Shown one piece after another: positions 5,969-13,253 of a stretch of 21,651 nt of DNA. The notes under the pieces are model-generated. The model had not been told where the DNA came from. It searched no databases and saw only the letters and a program-made list of their open reading frames with translations. The position numbers were made by a program, and so were the translations under genes. The stretch is from JACVRW01 sp034664105. Lineage in GTDB: Bacteria; Actinomycetota; Thermoleophilia; Solirubrobacterales; Thermoleophilaceae. The stretch spans positions 1 through 21,651 of the forward strand of contig JAXDIH010000199.1 in assembly GCA_034664105.1 (NCBI GenBank), given 5' to 3'. Each line of letters opens with the position of its first letter. Positions within the stretch are counted from its first letter, which is position 1.

Positions 5969-7254
5969 GCGGCGCGGCCACCAACGGCAACCCGCCGTCG
6001 GCAACCGCGACCTCCGAGCTGGTCCGCTTCGCCACCGCGGGGTCCGTGGATGACGGCAAGTCGACCCTGATCGGCCGGCTGCTGTACGACACCAAGTCGA
6101 TCTTCGAGGACCAGCTGGCGAGCGTCGAGCGCGCCTCCGGCCAGCGCGGCGACGGCTACATGAACCTGGCGCTGCTCACCGACGGCCTGCGGGCCGAGCG
6201 CGAGCAGGGCATCACTATCGACGTCGCCTACCGCTACTTCCACACGTCGCGGCGCAAGTTCATCATCGCCGACACCCCGGGCCACGAGCAGTACACGCGC
6301 AACATGGTCACGGGCGCCTCGACGGCGGACCTCGCGCTCGTGCTCGTGGACGCGCGCAAGGGCGTGCTGGAGCAGTCGCGCCGCCACGCGTTCATCGCCT
6401 CGCTGCTGCGCATCCCCCACCTCGTGGTCTGCGTCAACAAGATGGACCTGGTGGACTGGGACCAGGCGGTCTTCGACCGGATCACGGCGGAGTTCGCGGG
6501 CTGGCTGGCCAAGCTCGACATCCACGACGTCACGTTCATCCCGATCTCCGCCCTGCACGGCGACAACGTCGTCGATCGCTCCGAGAAGATGCCCTGGTAC
6601 GAGGGCACGTCGCTGCTCTACCACCTCGAGCACGTGCACGTGGCCTCCGACCGCAACCTGCGTGACCCCCGCTTCCCCGTGCAGTGGGTGGTGCGGCCGA
6701 TGTCGGACGAGCACCACGACTACCGCGGCTACGCCGGCGAGGTCGCGTCCGGGGTGCTGCGCACCGGTGACGAGGTCGTGATCCTGCCGTCGGGCCGGAC
6801 CTCGCGGATCGAGTCGATCGACACCTTCGAGGGCCAGCTCGAGGAGGCCTTCCCGCCGCTGTCGGTGACGCTGCACCTGGAGGACGACATCGACGTGTCG
6901 CGCGGCGACATGATCTGCCGCCCCGAGAACCGCCCGACCGAGGCGCGCGAGATCGAGGCGATGGTCTGCTGGATGTCGGAGCGCGCGCTGTCGCCGTCCG
7001 CCCGCTACCGGATCAAGCACACCACGCGCACCGCGCTCGCCAAGGTCGACGAGGTGCGCTATCGCATCGACGTGAACTCGCTCCACCGCGACAAGGAGGC
7101 GACCGGGCTCGAGCTCAACGAGATCGGGCGCCTGCGCCTGCGGCTGTCATCGCCGCTGTTCGTGGACGAGTACCGGCGCAACCGCGCCACCGGCAGCTTC
7201 ATCCTCATCGACGAGTCGACCAACGACACCGTCGGTGCGGGCATGGTCCTCTAG
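5965..7254 (+). CDS. cysN: Sulfate adenylyltransferase subunit 1 (ATP sulfurylase GTPase subunit)
   Basis: A 429-residue EF-Tu-like GTPase whose GTP hydrolysis drives APS synthesis by CysD. G1 is GSVDDGKST (about 26-34), followed by the switch region EREQGITIDVAYRYF, G3 DTPGHEQ and G4 NKMD, then two beta-barrel domains. It ends at GAGMVL with no fused CysC kinase domain, consistent with the APS-reductase route. The start is unusual: the frame has no ATG, GTG or TTG between GTG 5530 (435 nt inside cysD) and the P-loop, but CTG at 5965 sits 7 nt after AAGGAGG and overlaps the cysD stop as CTGA. A second in-frame CTG at 6019 lacks a Shine-Dalgarno sequence. Product identity is very secure; the CTG start is an inference. 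Confidence 0.93.
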   Translation: MSGAATNGNPPSATATSELVRFATAGSVDDGKSTLIGRLLYDTKSIFEDQLASVERASGQRGDGYMNLALLTDGLRAEREQGITIDVAYRYFHTSRRKFIIADTPGHEQYTRNMVTGASTADLALVLVDARKGVLEQSRRHAFIASLLRIPHLVVCVNKMDLVDWDQAVFDRITAEFAGWLAKLDIHDVTFIPISALHGDNVVDRSEKMPWYEGTSLLYHLEHVHVASDRNLRDPRFPVQWVVRPMSDEHHDYRGYAGEVASGVLRTGDEVVILPSGRTSRIESIDTFEGQLEEAFPPLSVTLHLEDDIDVSRGDMICRPENRPTEAREIEAMVCWMSERALSPSARYRIKHTTRTALAKVDEVRYRIDVNSLHRDKEATGLELNEIGRLRLRLSSPLFVDEYRRNRATGSFILIDESTNDTVGAGMVL

Positions 7255-7264
7255 GTGACCATCT

Positions 7265-7301
7265 GGGGGCTCACGCCCCCAGGCCCCCGTGGAGCATCGG
7301 C
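7265..7301 (+). terminator. Hairpin repeat, copy A, after cysN
   Basis: GGGGGC-TCAC-GCCCCC (7265-7280) is a perfect 6-bp stem with a 4-nt loop, 10 nt after the cysN stop. It is followed by AGGCCCCCGTGGAGCATCGG. The stretch 7266-7301 matches 12104-12138 at about 32 of 36 aligned positions. It lacks a T-run, so it may be a GC-only terminator, an mRNA 3' stabiliser or a dispersed intergenic repeat. The rest of the 80-bp gap to 7335 holds only the -10-like TAGGCT. Confidence 0.55.
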
Positions 7302-7321
7302 CAGCCGGTAGTCGTCCCGGC

Positions 7322-7327
7322 TAGGCT
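7322..7327 (+). promoter_or_regulatory. Candidate -10 element of the permease gene
   Basis: TAGGCT ends 7 nt before the GTG at 7335 and fits TAnnnT. There is no Shine-Dalgarno sequence and no good -35. The permease could be made from its own leaderless transcript rather than only by read-through from cysN. Confidence 0.4.
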
Positions 7328-7334
7328 GCCTCGC

Positions 7335-8225
7335 GTGGATTACGCCCTGATTGCGTTCGGCCTCGGGGTCGGGGTGCTCGTGGGCATGACCGGCATCGGC
7401 GGCGGCTCGCTGATGACGCCGATGCTGATCCTCGTGTTCGGGGTCACCCCGATCACGGCGATCGGCACCGACCTCGCCTACGCGGCGGTCACGAAGACCG
7501 TCGGCGGCTACAAGCACTGGCGCCAGCGGACCGTGGACATCGAGCTGTCCAGCTGGATGGCGATCGGCTCCGTGCCCGCCGCGGTGGCCGGCGTCTACGT
7601 GCTGCGGGCGGTCGAGGACGCCGCCGGGCGCGACTTCGACGACCTCCTGATCGCCGTGCTCGCCGGGGCGCTGCTCCTGACCGGGGCCGCCACGCTGGTG
7701 CGCGCCTTCCTCAAGAGCATGCACGAGCGCGAGCGCGACACGATCCAGATGGAGCGGCGCCACAAGGTGGCCGCGATCGCCCTGGGCGTCAGCGTCGGCT
7801 TCGTCCTGGGAGTTACCTCGGCGGGCAGCGGCGCCTTGATCGCAGTCGGCCTGATCCTGCTGTTCAGGCTCTCGCCGACGCGGGTGGTGGGCACCGACGT
7901 CTTCCACGCCGCGATCCTGCTCTGGGCCGCCGGCCTGGCGCACGTGAGCGCAGGCAACGTCGACTTCGGGCTGGCCGGCAACATCCTGATCGGCTCGATC
8001 CCGGGGGTGTGGATCGGCAGCCACTGGTCGGTGCGGGTGGACCCGGCGGTGCTGCGCACCACGCTGGCCGTCGTGCTGATCGGCGCCGGGCTGGCGCTGC
8101 TGATCAAGGCCGGCCTGGACATCCCGATCGCGGTGATCGTGCCGTTCCCGCTGGGCGTGGTGGCGCTGCTCGTAGTGACGATGGTGCGCGGCCGCAGGAC
8201 CCGGCAGCGCGAGCAGGTCCCCTGA
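7335..8225 (+). CDS. TauE/SafE-family sulfite/sulfur-anion permease
   Basis: A 296-residue membrane protein with the duplicated TauE/SafE half-domain. Repeat 1 (about 18-50) reads GMTGIGGGSLMTPML then GVTPITAIGTDLAYA; repeat 2 (about 159-195) reads GVTSAGSGALIAVGLIL then SPTRVVGTDVFHA. About eight hydrophobic segments are seen, with charged loops near 55-70 and 128-145. Family members move sulfite, sulfoacetate, taurine-derived or other sulfur anions, and many are uncharacterised. Its place 80 bp after cysN on the same strand suggests sulfite release or sulfate/sulfur uptake linked to assimilation, but direction and substrate are inferred. The GTG start has no Shine-Dalgarno sequence and lies 7 nt after TAGGCT. 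It ends 10 bp from the convergent hydrolase stop. Confidence 0.88.
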   Translation: MDYALIAFGLGVGVLVGMTGIGGGSLMTPMLILVFGVTPITAIGTDLAYAAVTKTVGGYKHWRQRTVDIELSSWMAIGSVPAAVAGVYVLRAVEDAAGRDFDDLLIAVLAGALLLTGAATLVRAFLKSMHERERDTIQMERRHKVAAIALGVSVGFVLGVTSAGSGALIAVGLILLFRLSPTRVVGTDVFHAAILLWAAGLAHVSAGNVDFGLAGNILIGSIPGVWIGSHWSVRVDPAVLRTTLAVVLIGAGLALLIKAGLDIPIAVIVPFPLGVVALLVVTMVRGRRTRQREQVP

Positions 8226-8235
8226 GTCGCGTGGC

Positions 8236-10137
8236 TTAGCGCGGGGCCGGCAGGCGTGCCGCCGCGGCCGCGAGGCCCGTGGCCGAGTCCCGTGCCGAGA
8301 GCGTTGCGTGCACCTCTTTGCCGCCCAAGCGCCCGCTCACGGCGCGGCCGCGCAGGGATAGCGGGCCGTTGAGGAGCCCGCTCAGGCGCACCCGCCCCTG
8401 CTGGCGCCTCGACCCGAAGCGGCGCACCGTGCCGCTCACCCGGACACCCGGCACGAAGACGACGTCGGAGAGGTGGAGCGCGTTGTGCCCATCGATGCGG
8501 TAGTGCCCGCCGCGCAACCCACCGCCGCGCGCCAGGTCGGGGTCGCGCTCGTCGAGGATCAGCCCCGTCAGGGCGTCTTCCCCCACGTCGCGCAGCGTCA
8601 GCGCCAGCGCGGTCACCGCGCGGCCGCGCGTGCCGCCCACGCCGGCGGCCGGCGGCACCTGCCGCAGCGCCGTGGGCGGCGGCGGCAGCGGCGGGAACTC
8701 GCGCGGCTGGCGCCGGCAGGTCGTGGACACAGGCTGGTCGCGGAAGAAGCGCGCGAACGCCCGCTCCGTGCAGCCCGACGCATCCGACCCGAGCGCAGAG
8801 TGGCCGGTGGCCGGCGCCACCACCAGCTTCGCCTGCGGGAACGCGGCGGCCACGCGCTGAGCGGACTCCACCGGCGTGCGCAGGTCCTCCTCGCCCTCCA
8901 GCAGCAGCACCGGCACGTCCGGCAGCGGACCCGGGCCGAAGACGGGCTCGGCGGGCAGCACCGGCCAGCGGTCGCAGAGCTGGAGGATGTCGTTATCGAG
9001 CAGGCTGGGCCGGTCGAACGGCAGGAATGCGGAGTCCGGCAACAGGGCCGCGGTCGCCTCCGCCTGGCGCCGGCGCTCGGCGGGATCGGGCGGTGTCGTG
9101 CGCGCCCAGGGGAAGCGCGTCTCCTCGCACGTCGTGGCCGTGAACAGCGCCGTGCTGAGCAGCCGCGGAGGAGGCGGCTCGCCCTCTACGGAGAACGAGC
9201 GCCGGCCCAACCGCAGCAGCTGCGCCTTGTCGCCGTCGAGCGCGGCTCGGACGGCGCCCGGGAAGGCGGCCCGCAGCCCCGGGTCGAAGTCGCCGCTGAT
9301 CAGCATCAGGAAGAGCTCGCCGCGGGTGACGCGGGCCGGTCGGTGGCGCCCGCGCGAGTCCACGACCGATCCGCGCAGCCCGCGCGCGCCGATCTGGCGC
9401 ACGAGGCGGGCGAGATCCGCCAGCGGGTCCGAGGTGAACGAGCGGCAACCGGTCCGGCAGAGGGAGCTCAGCACGCGCGGCAGCGCCTCGAGTGTGGGCC
9501 GGTAGAAGGGGTCCGGACCGTCGGGCTCGAGCACCGAGTCGAGCACCAGCCGCTCGACATGGGCGGGGTAGGTGAGCGCGTACCCGAGCGCCACCTTCAC
9601 TCCGTACGACGTGCCGTAGAGGGCGATCTTGTCCAGGCCCAGGCTCACCCGCAGCGCCTCGATGTCCTCCACCGACTCACGGCTCGTGTAGTGGTGGGCG
9701 CGCGCGCCCAGCCGGCGGGCGCAGACGCCGGCGGCCGCCCCGGCGTCGAACAGGCTCGAGCGCTCCAGCGCGCGGCAGCGCAGCAGGCCCGAGCGGCCCG
9801 TGCCGCGCTGGTCGAAGACGATCAGGTCGCGGTTGCGAAAAGCCGGCGAGAGCACGCCCAGGCCGTCGCCCTCGAACGCCTGGGTGGCCGACTGGCCGGG
9901 CCCGCCGGCGAGCACGAACAGCGCACCGCGGCGCGGGCGGCGCTCAGCTCGGATGCGCTTCACGAACAGCGAGACCCGCCCGGGCGTGACCCCGCTGCGA
10001 TCCAGCGGGACGCTGAGCCGGCTGCACGTGAACATGAACGCGCCGCAGCGCTTGAAGCGCAGGGCGGCGTCGGCCGGGGGCGCCACGAACAGCGTCAGGA
10101 ATGTCGCCGCGACGGCGAGCGGAGCGGCGATGCGCAC
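8236..10137 (-). CDS. Secreted alpha/beta hydrolase (tripeptidyl-aminopeptidase-like) with an extra C-terminal domain
   Basis: A 633-residue protein. Residues 1-24 form a signal peptide with probable cleavage after ADA. The hydrolase has the VPLDR entry strand (43-47), the oxyanion GGPG (78-81), FDQRGTGRSG (108-117), nucleophile Ser177 in GTSYG, Asp418 in EEDLRTP and His446 in TGHSALG, so the triad is complete. This is the secreted proline-iminopeptidase/TAP-like group, which releases short peptides or acts on esters; the true substrate is unknown. After a Pro-rich linker (about 480-495) comes a beta-rich tail of about 130 residues (RLSGLLNGPLSLRG and similar) that I do not recognise. The Cys-rich, exported character fits extracellular work. 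GTG at 10137 lies 7 nt after CATAAT with no Shine-Dalgarno sequence. A fragment of a related gene lies directly upstream. Confidence 0.87.
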   Translation of the reverse strand: MRIAAPLAVAATFLTLFVAPPADAALRFKRCGAFMFTCSRLSVPLDRSGVTPGRVSLFVKRIRAERRPRRGALFVLAGGPGQSATQAFEGDGLGVLSPAFRNRDLIVFDQRGTGRSGLLRCRALERSSLFDAGAAAGVCARRLGARAHHYTSRESVEDIEALRVSLGLDKIALYGTSYGVKVALGYALTYPAHVERLVLDSVLEPDGPDPFYRPTLEALPRVLSSLCRTGCRSFTSDPLADLARLVRQIGARGLRGSVVDSRGRHRPARVTRGELFLMLISGDFDPGLRAAFPGAVRAALDGDKAQLLRLGRRSFSVEGEPPPPRLLSTALFTATTCEETRFPWARTTPPDPAERRRQAEATAALLPDSAFLPFDRPSLLDNDILQLCDRWPVLPAEPVFGPGPLPDVPVLLLEGEEDLRTPVESAQRVAAAFPQAKLVVAPATGHSALGSDASGCTERAFARFFRDQPVSTTCRRQPREFPPLPPPPTALRQVPPAAGVGGTRGRAVTALALTLRDVGEDALTGLILDERDPDLARGGGLRGGHYRIDGHNALHLSDVVFVPGVRVSGTVRRFGSRRQQGRVRLSGLLNGPLSLRGRAVSGRLGGKEVHATLSARDSATGLAAAAARLPAPR

Positions 10138-10144
10138 CGGCCCA

Positions 10145-10150
10145 ATTATG
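10145..10150 (-). promoter_or_regulatory. Candidate -10 element of the secreted hydrolase
   Basis: CATAAT on the minus strand (10150-10145) matches TATAAT at five of six positions and ends 7 nt before GTG 10137, the same spacing as other leaderless starts here. No clear -35 is seen. It is a short AT-rich island in very GC-rich DNA. Confidence 0.45.
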
Positions 10151-10186
10151 GGGGGCGAGCACCGAACTGGGATCAGTGCACGGGGT

Positions 10187-10297
10187 GGCGCCGGCCCGGA
10201 GACTGAGCCGCACGACCTTCGGCGACACGCTTCCGGCGACGCTCCCGCCGCGGTCGAGCGGGACCGTGAGGCTGGCGCACTGCACGCGAACCCGCAA
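10187..10297 (-). pseudogene. N-terminal fragment of a related alpha/beta hydrolase
   Basis: About 37 codons on the minus strand read QCASLTVPLDRGGSVAGSVS then PKVVRLSLRAG, the same start as the neighbouring hydrolase (CSRLSVPLDRSGVTPGRVSL then FVKRIRA). The segment has the family hallmark of Cys, then VPLDR, then G-x-V. It is in a different frame from the intact gene, is preceded by no signal peptide in frame, and has no GGPG or catalytic motifs after it. It looks like the remains of a second copy, or of the neighbour's own N-terminus left by rearrangement. The rest of the 206-bp gap (10138-10343) holds the two candidate -10 elements and nothing else I can name. Confidence 0.5.
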
Positions 10298-10326
10298 GCG
10301 TGCGGCCGCCCATCATGGCCCGACGA

Positions 10327-10332
10327 TAACCT
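10327..10332 (+). promoter_or_regulatory. Candidate -10 element of the biotin carboxylase gene
   Basis: TAACCT ends 11 nt before ATG 10344. This would give a very short leader of a few bases. No Shine-Dalgarno sequence and no recognisable -35 are present. The spacing is longer than for the other candidates, so support is weaker. Confidence 0.28.
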
Positions 10333-10343
10333 CTCCGGCCCCG

Positions 10344-12095
10344 ATGTTCACCAAGGTCCTCGTCGCAAACCGGGGTGAGATCGCTATCCGAGTCATGCGC
10401 ACGCTCGACGAGCTGGGCGTGGCCAGTGTGGCGGTCTACTCCGAGCCTGACCGCGAAGCGCCCCATGTGCGGCGTGCCGGTGAGGCGTACCTGCTCGGCC
10501 CCGGGCCGGCGTCCGAGAGCTACCTGAAGGTCGACAAGATCATCGAGGTGGCCCAGCAGGCCGGCGCCGAGGCGATCCACCCCGGCTACGGCTTCCTCGC
10601 CGAGAACGCCGCCTTCGCCCGCGCCTGCGAGGAGGCCGGCATCGTTTTCATCGGCCCGCCGGCGAGCGCCATCGACGCGATGGGCTCCAAGACCAAGGCG
10701 CGCGAGATCATGCGCGACGCGGGCGTCCCGATCGTGCCCGGCACCACGGAGCCGGTCGATTCGGTGGAGGACGCGAAGAAGGTCATCGACGAGTCGATCG
10801 GCTATCCGGTCGCCATCAAGGCGGCCGGCGGCGGGGGCGGCAAGGGCTTTCGCGTGGCCCAGTCGGAGGACGACCTCGAGAGCGCCTTCGAGGGCGCGTC
10901 GCGCGAGGGCGACAAGTTCTTCTCCGACCCGACCGTCTACGTGGAGCGCTACCTGCCCGACCCGCGCCACGTCGAGGTGCAGATCCTGGCCGACGGCGAG
11001 GGCAACGTCATCCACCTGTTCGAGCGCGACTGCTCGGTCCAGCGCCGCCACCAGAAGCTGATCGAGGAGAGCCCGGCGCCGGCGGTCGACCCCGAGCTGC
11101 GCGAGCGCATCGGCAAGATCGGCACCGAGGCCGCGCGTGCGGTCGGGTACCGCTCGGCCGGCACGGTCGAGGGCCTGCTGCAGGACGGCGAGTACTTCTT
11201 CCTCGAGATGAACACGCGCGTGCAGGTGGAGCACTGCGTGACCGAGATGGTCACCGGCATCGACATCGTGCGCGAGCAGGTGAAGATCGCCGCGGGCGAG
11301 CCGCTCGCCTACGCCCAGCAGGACGTGGTGCTGCGCGGCCACGCGATCGAGTGCCGCATCAACGCCGAGGATGCCTCGAAGAACTTCGCCCCCGCCCCCG
11401 GCCGCATCGAGTCCTACCGCGAGCCGGCCGGCCCTTTCACGCGCGTGGACTCGGGCGCCGAGGAGGGCTACGAGGTGCTGCCGCTGTACGACCCGATGAT
11501 CGGCAAGCTGATCGTCTGGGACGTGGACCGCGAGGCTTCCACCAAGCGCATGCTGCGTGCGCTCGGCGAGTTCGAGATCGGCGGCCTGAAGACTCTGATC
11601 CCGTTCCACAAGGCGCTGCTGCAGACCGAGCAGTGGCACAACGGCGAGACCTGCCGTGACCTGGTGGAGGACAAGGACTGGCTCAAGCAGCTGGCGTTCC
11701 CGCCCGCCGAGAAGGGCGGCGAGGACGCCGACGAGACCGTCGAGCGCAAGTACGCCGTCGAGGTGTCCGGCCGCAAGTTCGACGTGAAGGTGATCGGCGC
11801 CCCGCCCGCGGCCAATGGCGCCGCCCCGGCCAAGCAGGCGCCTCGGCGCGAGCGCAAGGCGAGCGGCGGCGGTGGCGGCGCCCCCGGGCAGCTGCTCTCG
11901 CCGATCCAGGGCACCGTGCTCAAGGTCGCCGTCGAGAAGGGGGCGCAGGTGGAGGAGGGCGCGCTGATCTGCGTGATCGAGGCGATGAAGATGGAGAACG
12001 AGATCACCGCCCCATCCTCTGGCACGGTCGAGGAGCTGGGCGTGTCCGAGGGCGGCTCGATCGCCACGGGCGAAACCATCGCCGTCATCAAATGA
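10344..12095 (+). CDS. Acyl-CoA carboxylase biotin carboxylase / biotin carrier protein fusion
   Basis: A 583-residue protein with biotin carboxylase first and BCCP last. It has the BC N-domain FTKVLVANRGEIAIRVMRTL (2-21), HPGYGFLAEN (79-88), an ATP-grasp Gly-rich loop GGGGGKGF (162-169), EMNTRVQVEH (288-297) and the BC C-domain to about 450. A loose linker rich in Pro, Ala and Lys (485-515) leads to the biotinyl domain, with biotinylated Lys549 in EAMKMEN. It uses ATP and bicarbonate to load CO2 on biotin for a separate carboxyltransferase making malonyl- or methylmalonyl-CoA. The fusion is the actinobacterial AccA type. No carboxyltransferase is in the window; the epsilon-like protein at 537 could be a partner. 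ATG 10344 fits the conserved MFTKVLVANRGEIA start. Confidence 0.94.
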   Translation: MFTKVLVANRGEIAIRVMRTLDELGVASVAVYSEPDREAPHVRRAGEAYLLGPGPASESYLKVDKIIEVAQQAGAEAIHPGYGFLAENAAFARACEEAGIVFIGPPASAIDAMGSKTKAREIMRDAGVPIVPGTTEPVDSVEDAKKVIDESIGYPVAIKAAGGGGGKGFRVAQSEDDLESAFEGASREGDKFFSDPTVYVERYLPDPRHVEVQILADGEGNVIHLFERDCSVQRRHQKLIEESPAPAVDPELRERIGKIGTEAARAVGYRSAGTVEGLLQDGEYFFLEMNTRVQVEHCVTEMVTGIDIVREQVKIAAGEPLAYAQQDVVLRGHAIECRINAEDASKNFAPAPGRIESYREPAGPFTRVDSGAEEGYEVLPLYDPMIGKLIVWDVDREASTKRMLRALGEFEIGGLKTLIPFHKALLQTEQWHNGETCRDLVEDKDWLKQLAFPPAEKGGEDADETVERKYAVEVSGRKFDVKVIGAPPAANGAAPAKQAPRRERKASGGGGGAPGQLLSPIQGTVLKVAVEKGAQVEEGALICVIEAMKMENEITAPSSGTVEELGVSEGGSIATGETIAVIK

Positions 12096-12103
12096 CGCCA
12101 TCC

Positions 12104-12138
12104 GGGGCTCGCGCCCCCGGGCCCCCGTGAAGATCGGC
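12104..12138 (+). terminator. Hairpin repeat, copy B, after the biotin carboxylase gene
   Basis: GGGGC-TCGC-GCCCC (12104-12117 region) forms a 5-bp stem 8 nt after the stop codon and is followed by CGGGCCCCCGTGAAGATCGG. The 35-base stretch is the same element as at 7266-7301, with three substitutions and one gap. As there, it follows a plus-strand stop and precedes another plus-strand gene, and lacks a T-run. Confidence 0.55.
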
Positions 12139-12161
12139 TTCGCGCGGCGCCGGCGGACGCC

Positions 12162-13253
12162 TTGAGCTCCGCGGTGATCGTCGGAGCCGGTGTCTTCGGC
12201 GCGGCGCTGGCCGACACCCTGGTCCGCCGTGGCTGGGACGTCACTCTGGTCGACCGCTTCGAGCCCGGCGATCCGCGGTCGGAATCCGGCGGCGAGACGC
12301 GCCTGCTGCGCTGCTCCCACGGCGCCGACGACTTCTACGCGGCCTCGGCCTGGCGCGCCCGTGAGCTGTGGCGAGAGCTCGGCGTGTTCGTGGACTCGGG
12401 TCTGGTCTGGCTGGCGCACCGCGAGGGCGGCTGGGAGACCGACAGCGAGCGCGTGCTGCGCGGCCTGGGCATCCCGGTCGAGCGCCTGGATCCCGCCGCG
12501 ACGGCGCGGCTGTTCCCGAGCCTGGCCACCGGCGACCTCGCCTTCTCCCTGCTCGAGCCGGCGGCGGGCGTGCTGCGCGCCGCGGACGGCGTGCGTGCCC
12601 TGGTGGCGCGAGCGCGCGCCGGCGGGCTGCGGCTGGAGCGCGGCGAGGCGCGCGCGGAGGACGGGCAGGCGGTGCTCGACGGCCGCCGGCTCGAGGCCGA
12701 CCACGTGGTCTGGGCCGGCGGCGCCTGGCTGGCCGGGCTGTTCGGTGAACACGTGCAGCTGCGCGTCACCCGCCAGGACGTGGTCCTGTTCGACGCACCG
12801 CCGGAATGGACCTCACCGCCGATGCCGGGCTGGCTCGACTTCGACGCGAGCATGTACGGCCACGGCACGATCGAGCCACACGGGATGAAGGTGGCATCCG
12901 ACAGCGAGGGCGAGCCGGTCGAGCCGGGCCTGCGCCCGCAGGCTCCAGAGGCGAGCGTGACCGCTGCCCGCGACTACCTTGCCATCCGCTTCCCCGCGCT
13001 GGCTGGCGCACCGGTGCGGTCGGCGCCCAGCTGCCACTACTCGCTCACCGTCGACGGCCACTTCGTGTTCGCCCGTCACCCGGAGCACGAGCACGTCTGG
13101 CTGCTCGGCGGGGGCTCCGGTCACGCCTTCAAGCACGGCCCCGCGATGGCCGAGCACGTCGCGCGCGCCCTGGCCGGCGAGGCAGAGCCCGAGCCGCGCT
13201 TCGCGCTCGGCGAGCGGGAGCCCTCGGGCGCCCTGCGCACGGCCGGCTCCTAG
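12162..13253 (+). CDS. FAD-dependent amine oxidase, sarcosine-oxidase-like
   Basis: A 363-residue DAO-fold flavoprotein. The dinucleotide-binding site is VIVGAGVFGAALADTL (5-20) followed by the acidic end at VDR. The C-terminal part has CHYSLTVDGHFVF (Cys291), HPEHEHVWLLGGGSGHAFKH, matching the segment in monomeric sarcosine oxidase where a Cys holds FAD covalently. SMYGHG then GMKVASD (Lys243) matches the oxygen-activating lysine region. It probably oxidises a secondary amine such as sarcosine or an N-methyl amino acid to release H2O2, but substrate is uncertain. The start is TTG at 12162 with no clear Shine-Dalgarno sequence; GTG at 12174 would cut into the FAD site. It lies 66 nt after the biotin carboxylase gene, and its stop overlaps the convergent VOC stop. 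Confidence 0.87.
   Translation: MSSAVIVGAGVFGAALADTLVRRGWDVTLVDRFEPGDPRSESGGETRLLRCSHGADDFYAASAWRARELWRELGVFVDSGLVWLAHREGGWETDSERVLRGLGIPVERLDPAATARLFPSLATGDLAFSLLEPAAGVLRAADGVRALVARARAGGLRLERGEARAEDGQAVLDGRRLEADHVVWAGGAWLAGLFGEHVQLRVTRQDVVLFDAPPEWTSPPMPGWLDFDASMYGHGTIEPHGMKVASDSEGEPVEPGLRPQAPEASVTAARDYLAIRFPALAGAPVRSAPSCHYSLTVDGHFVFARHPEHEHVWLLGGGSGHAFKHGPAMAEHVARALAGEAEPEPRFALGEREPSGALRTAGS

Noticed and set aside
7255..7334. Riboswitch or small RNA in the cysN-permease gap
   Set aside because: The gap is only 80 bp and is explained by the hairpin repeat and a -10-like element; no known riboswitch core was seen.
10173..12752. 859-codon minus-strand open frame opposite the biotin carboxylase and flavoenzyme genes
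   Set aside because: Antisense shadow rich in Val, Leu, His and Arg with no recognisable motif; the plus-strand genes have full catalytic signatures.
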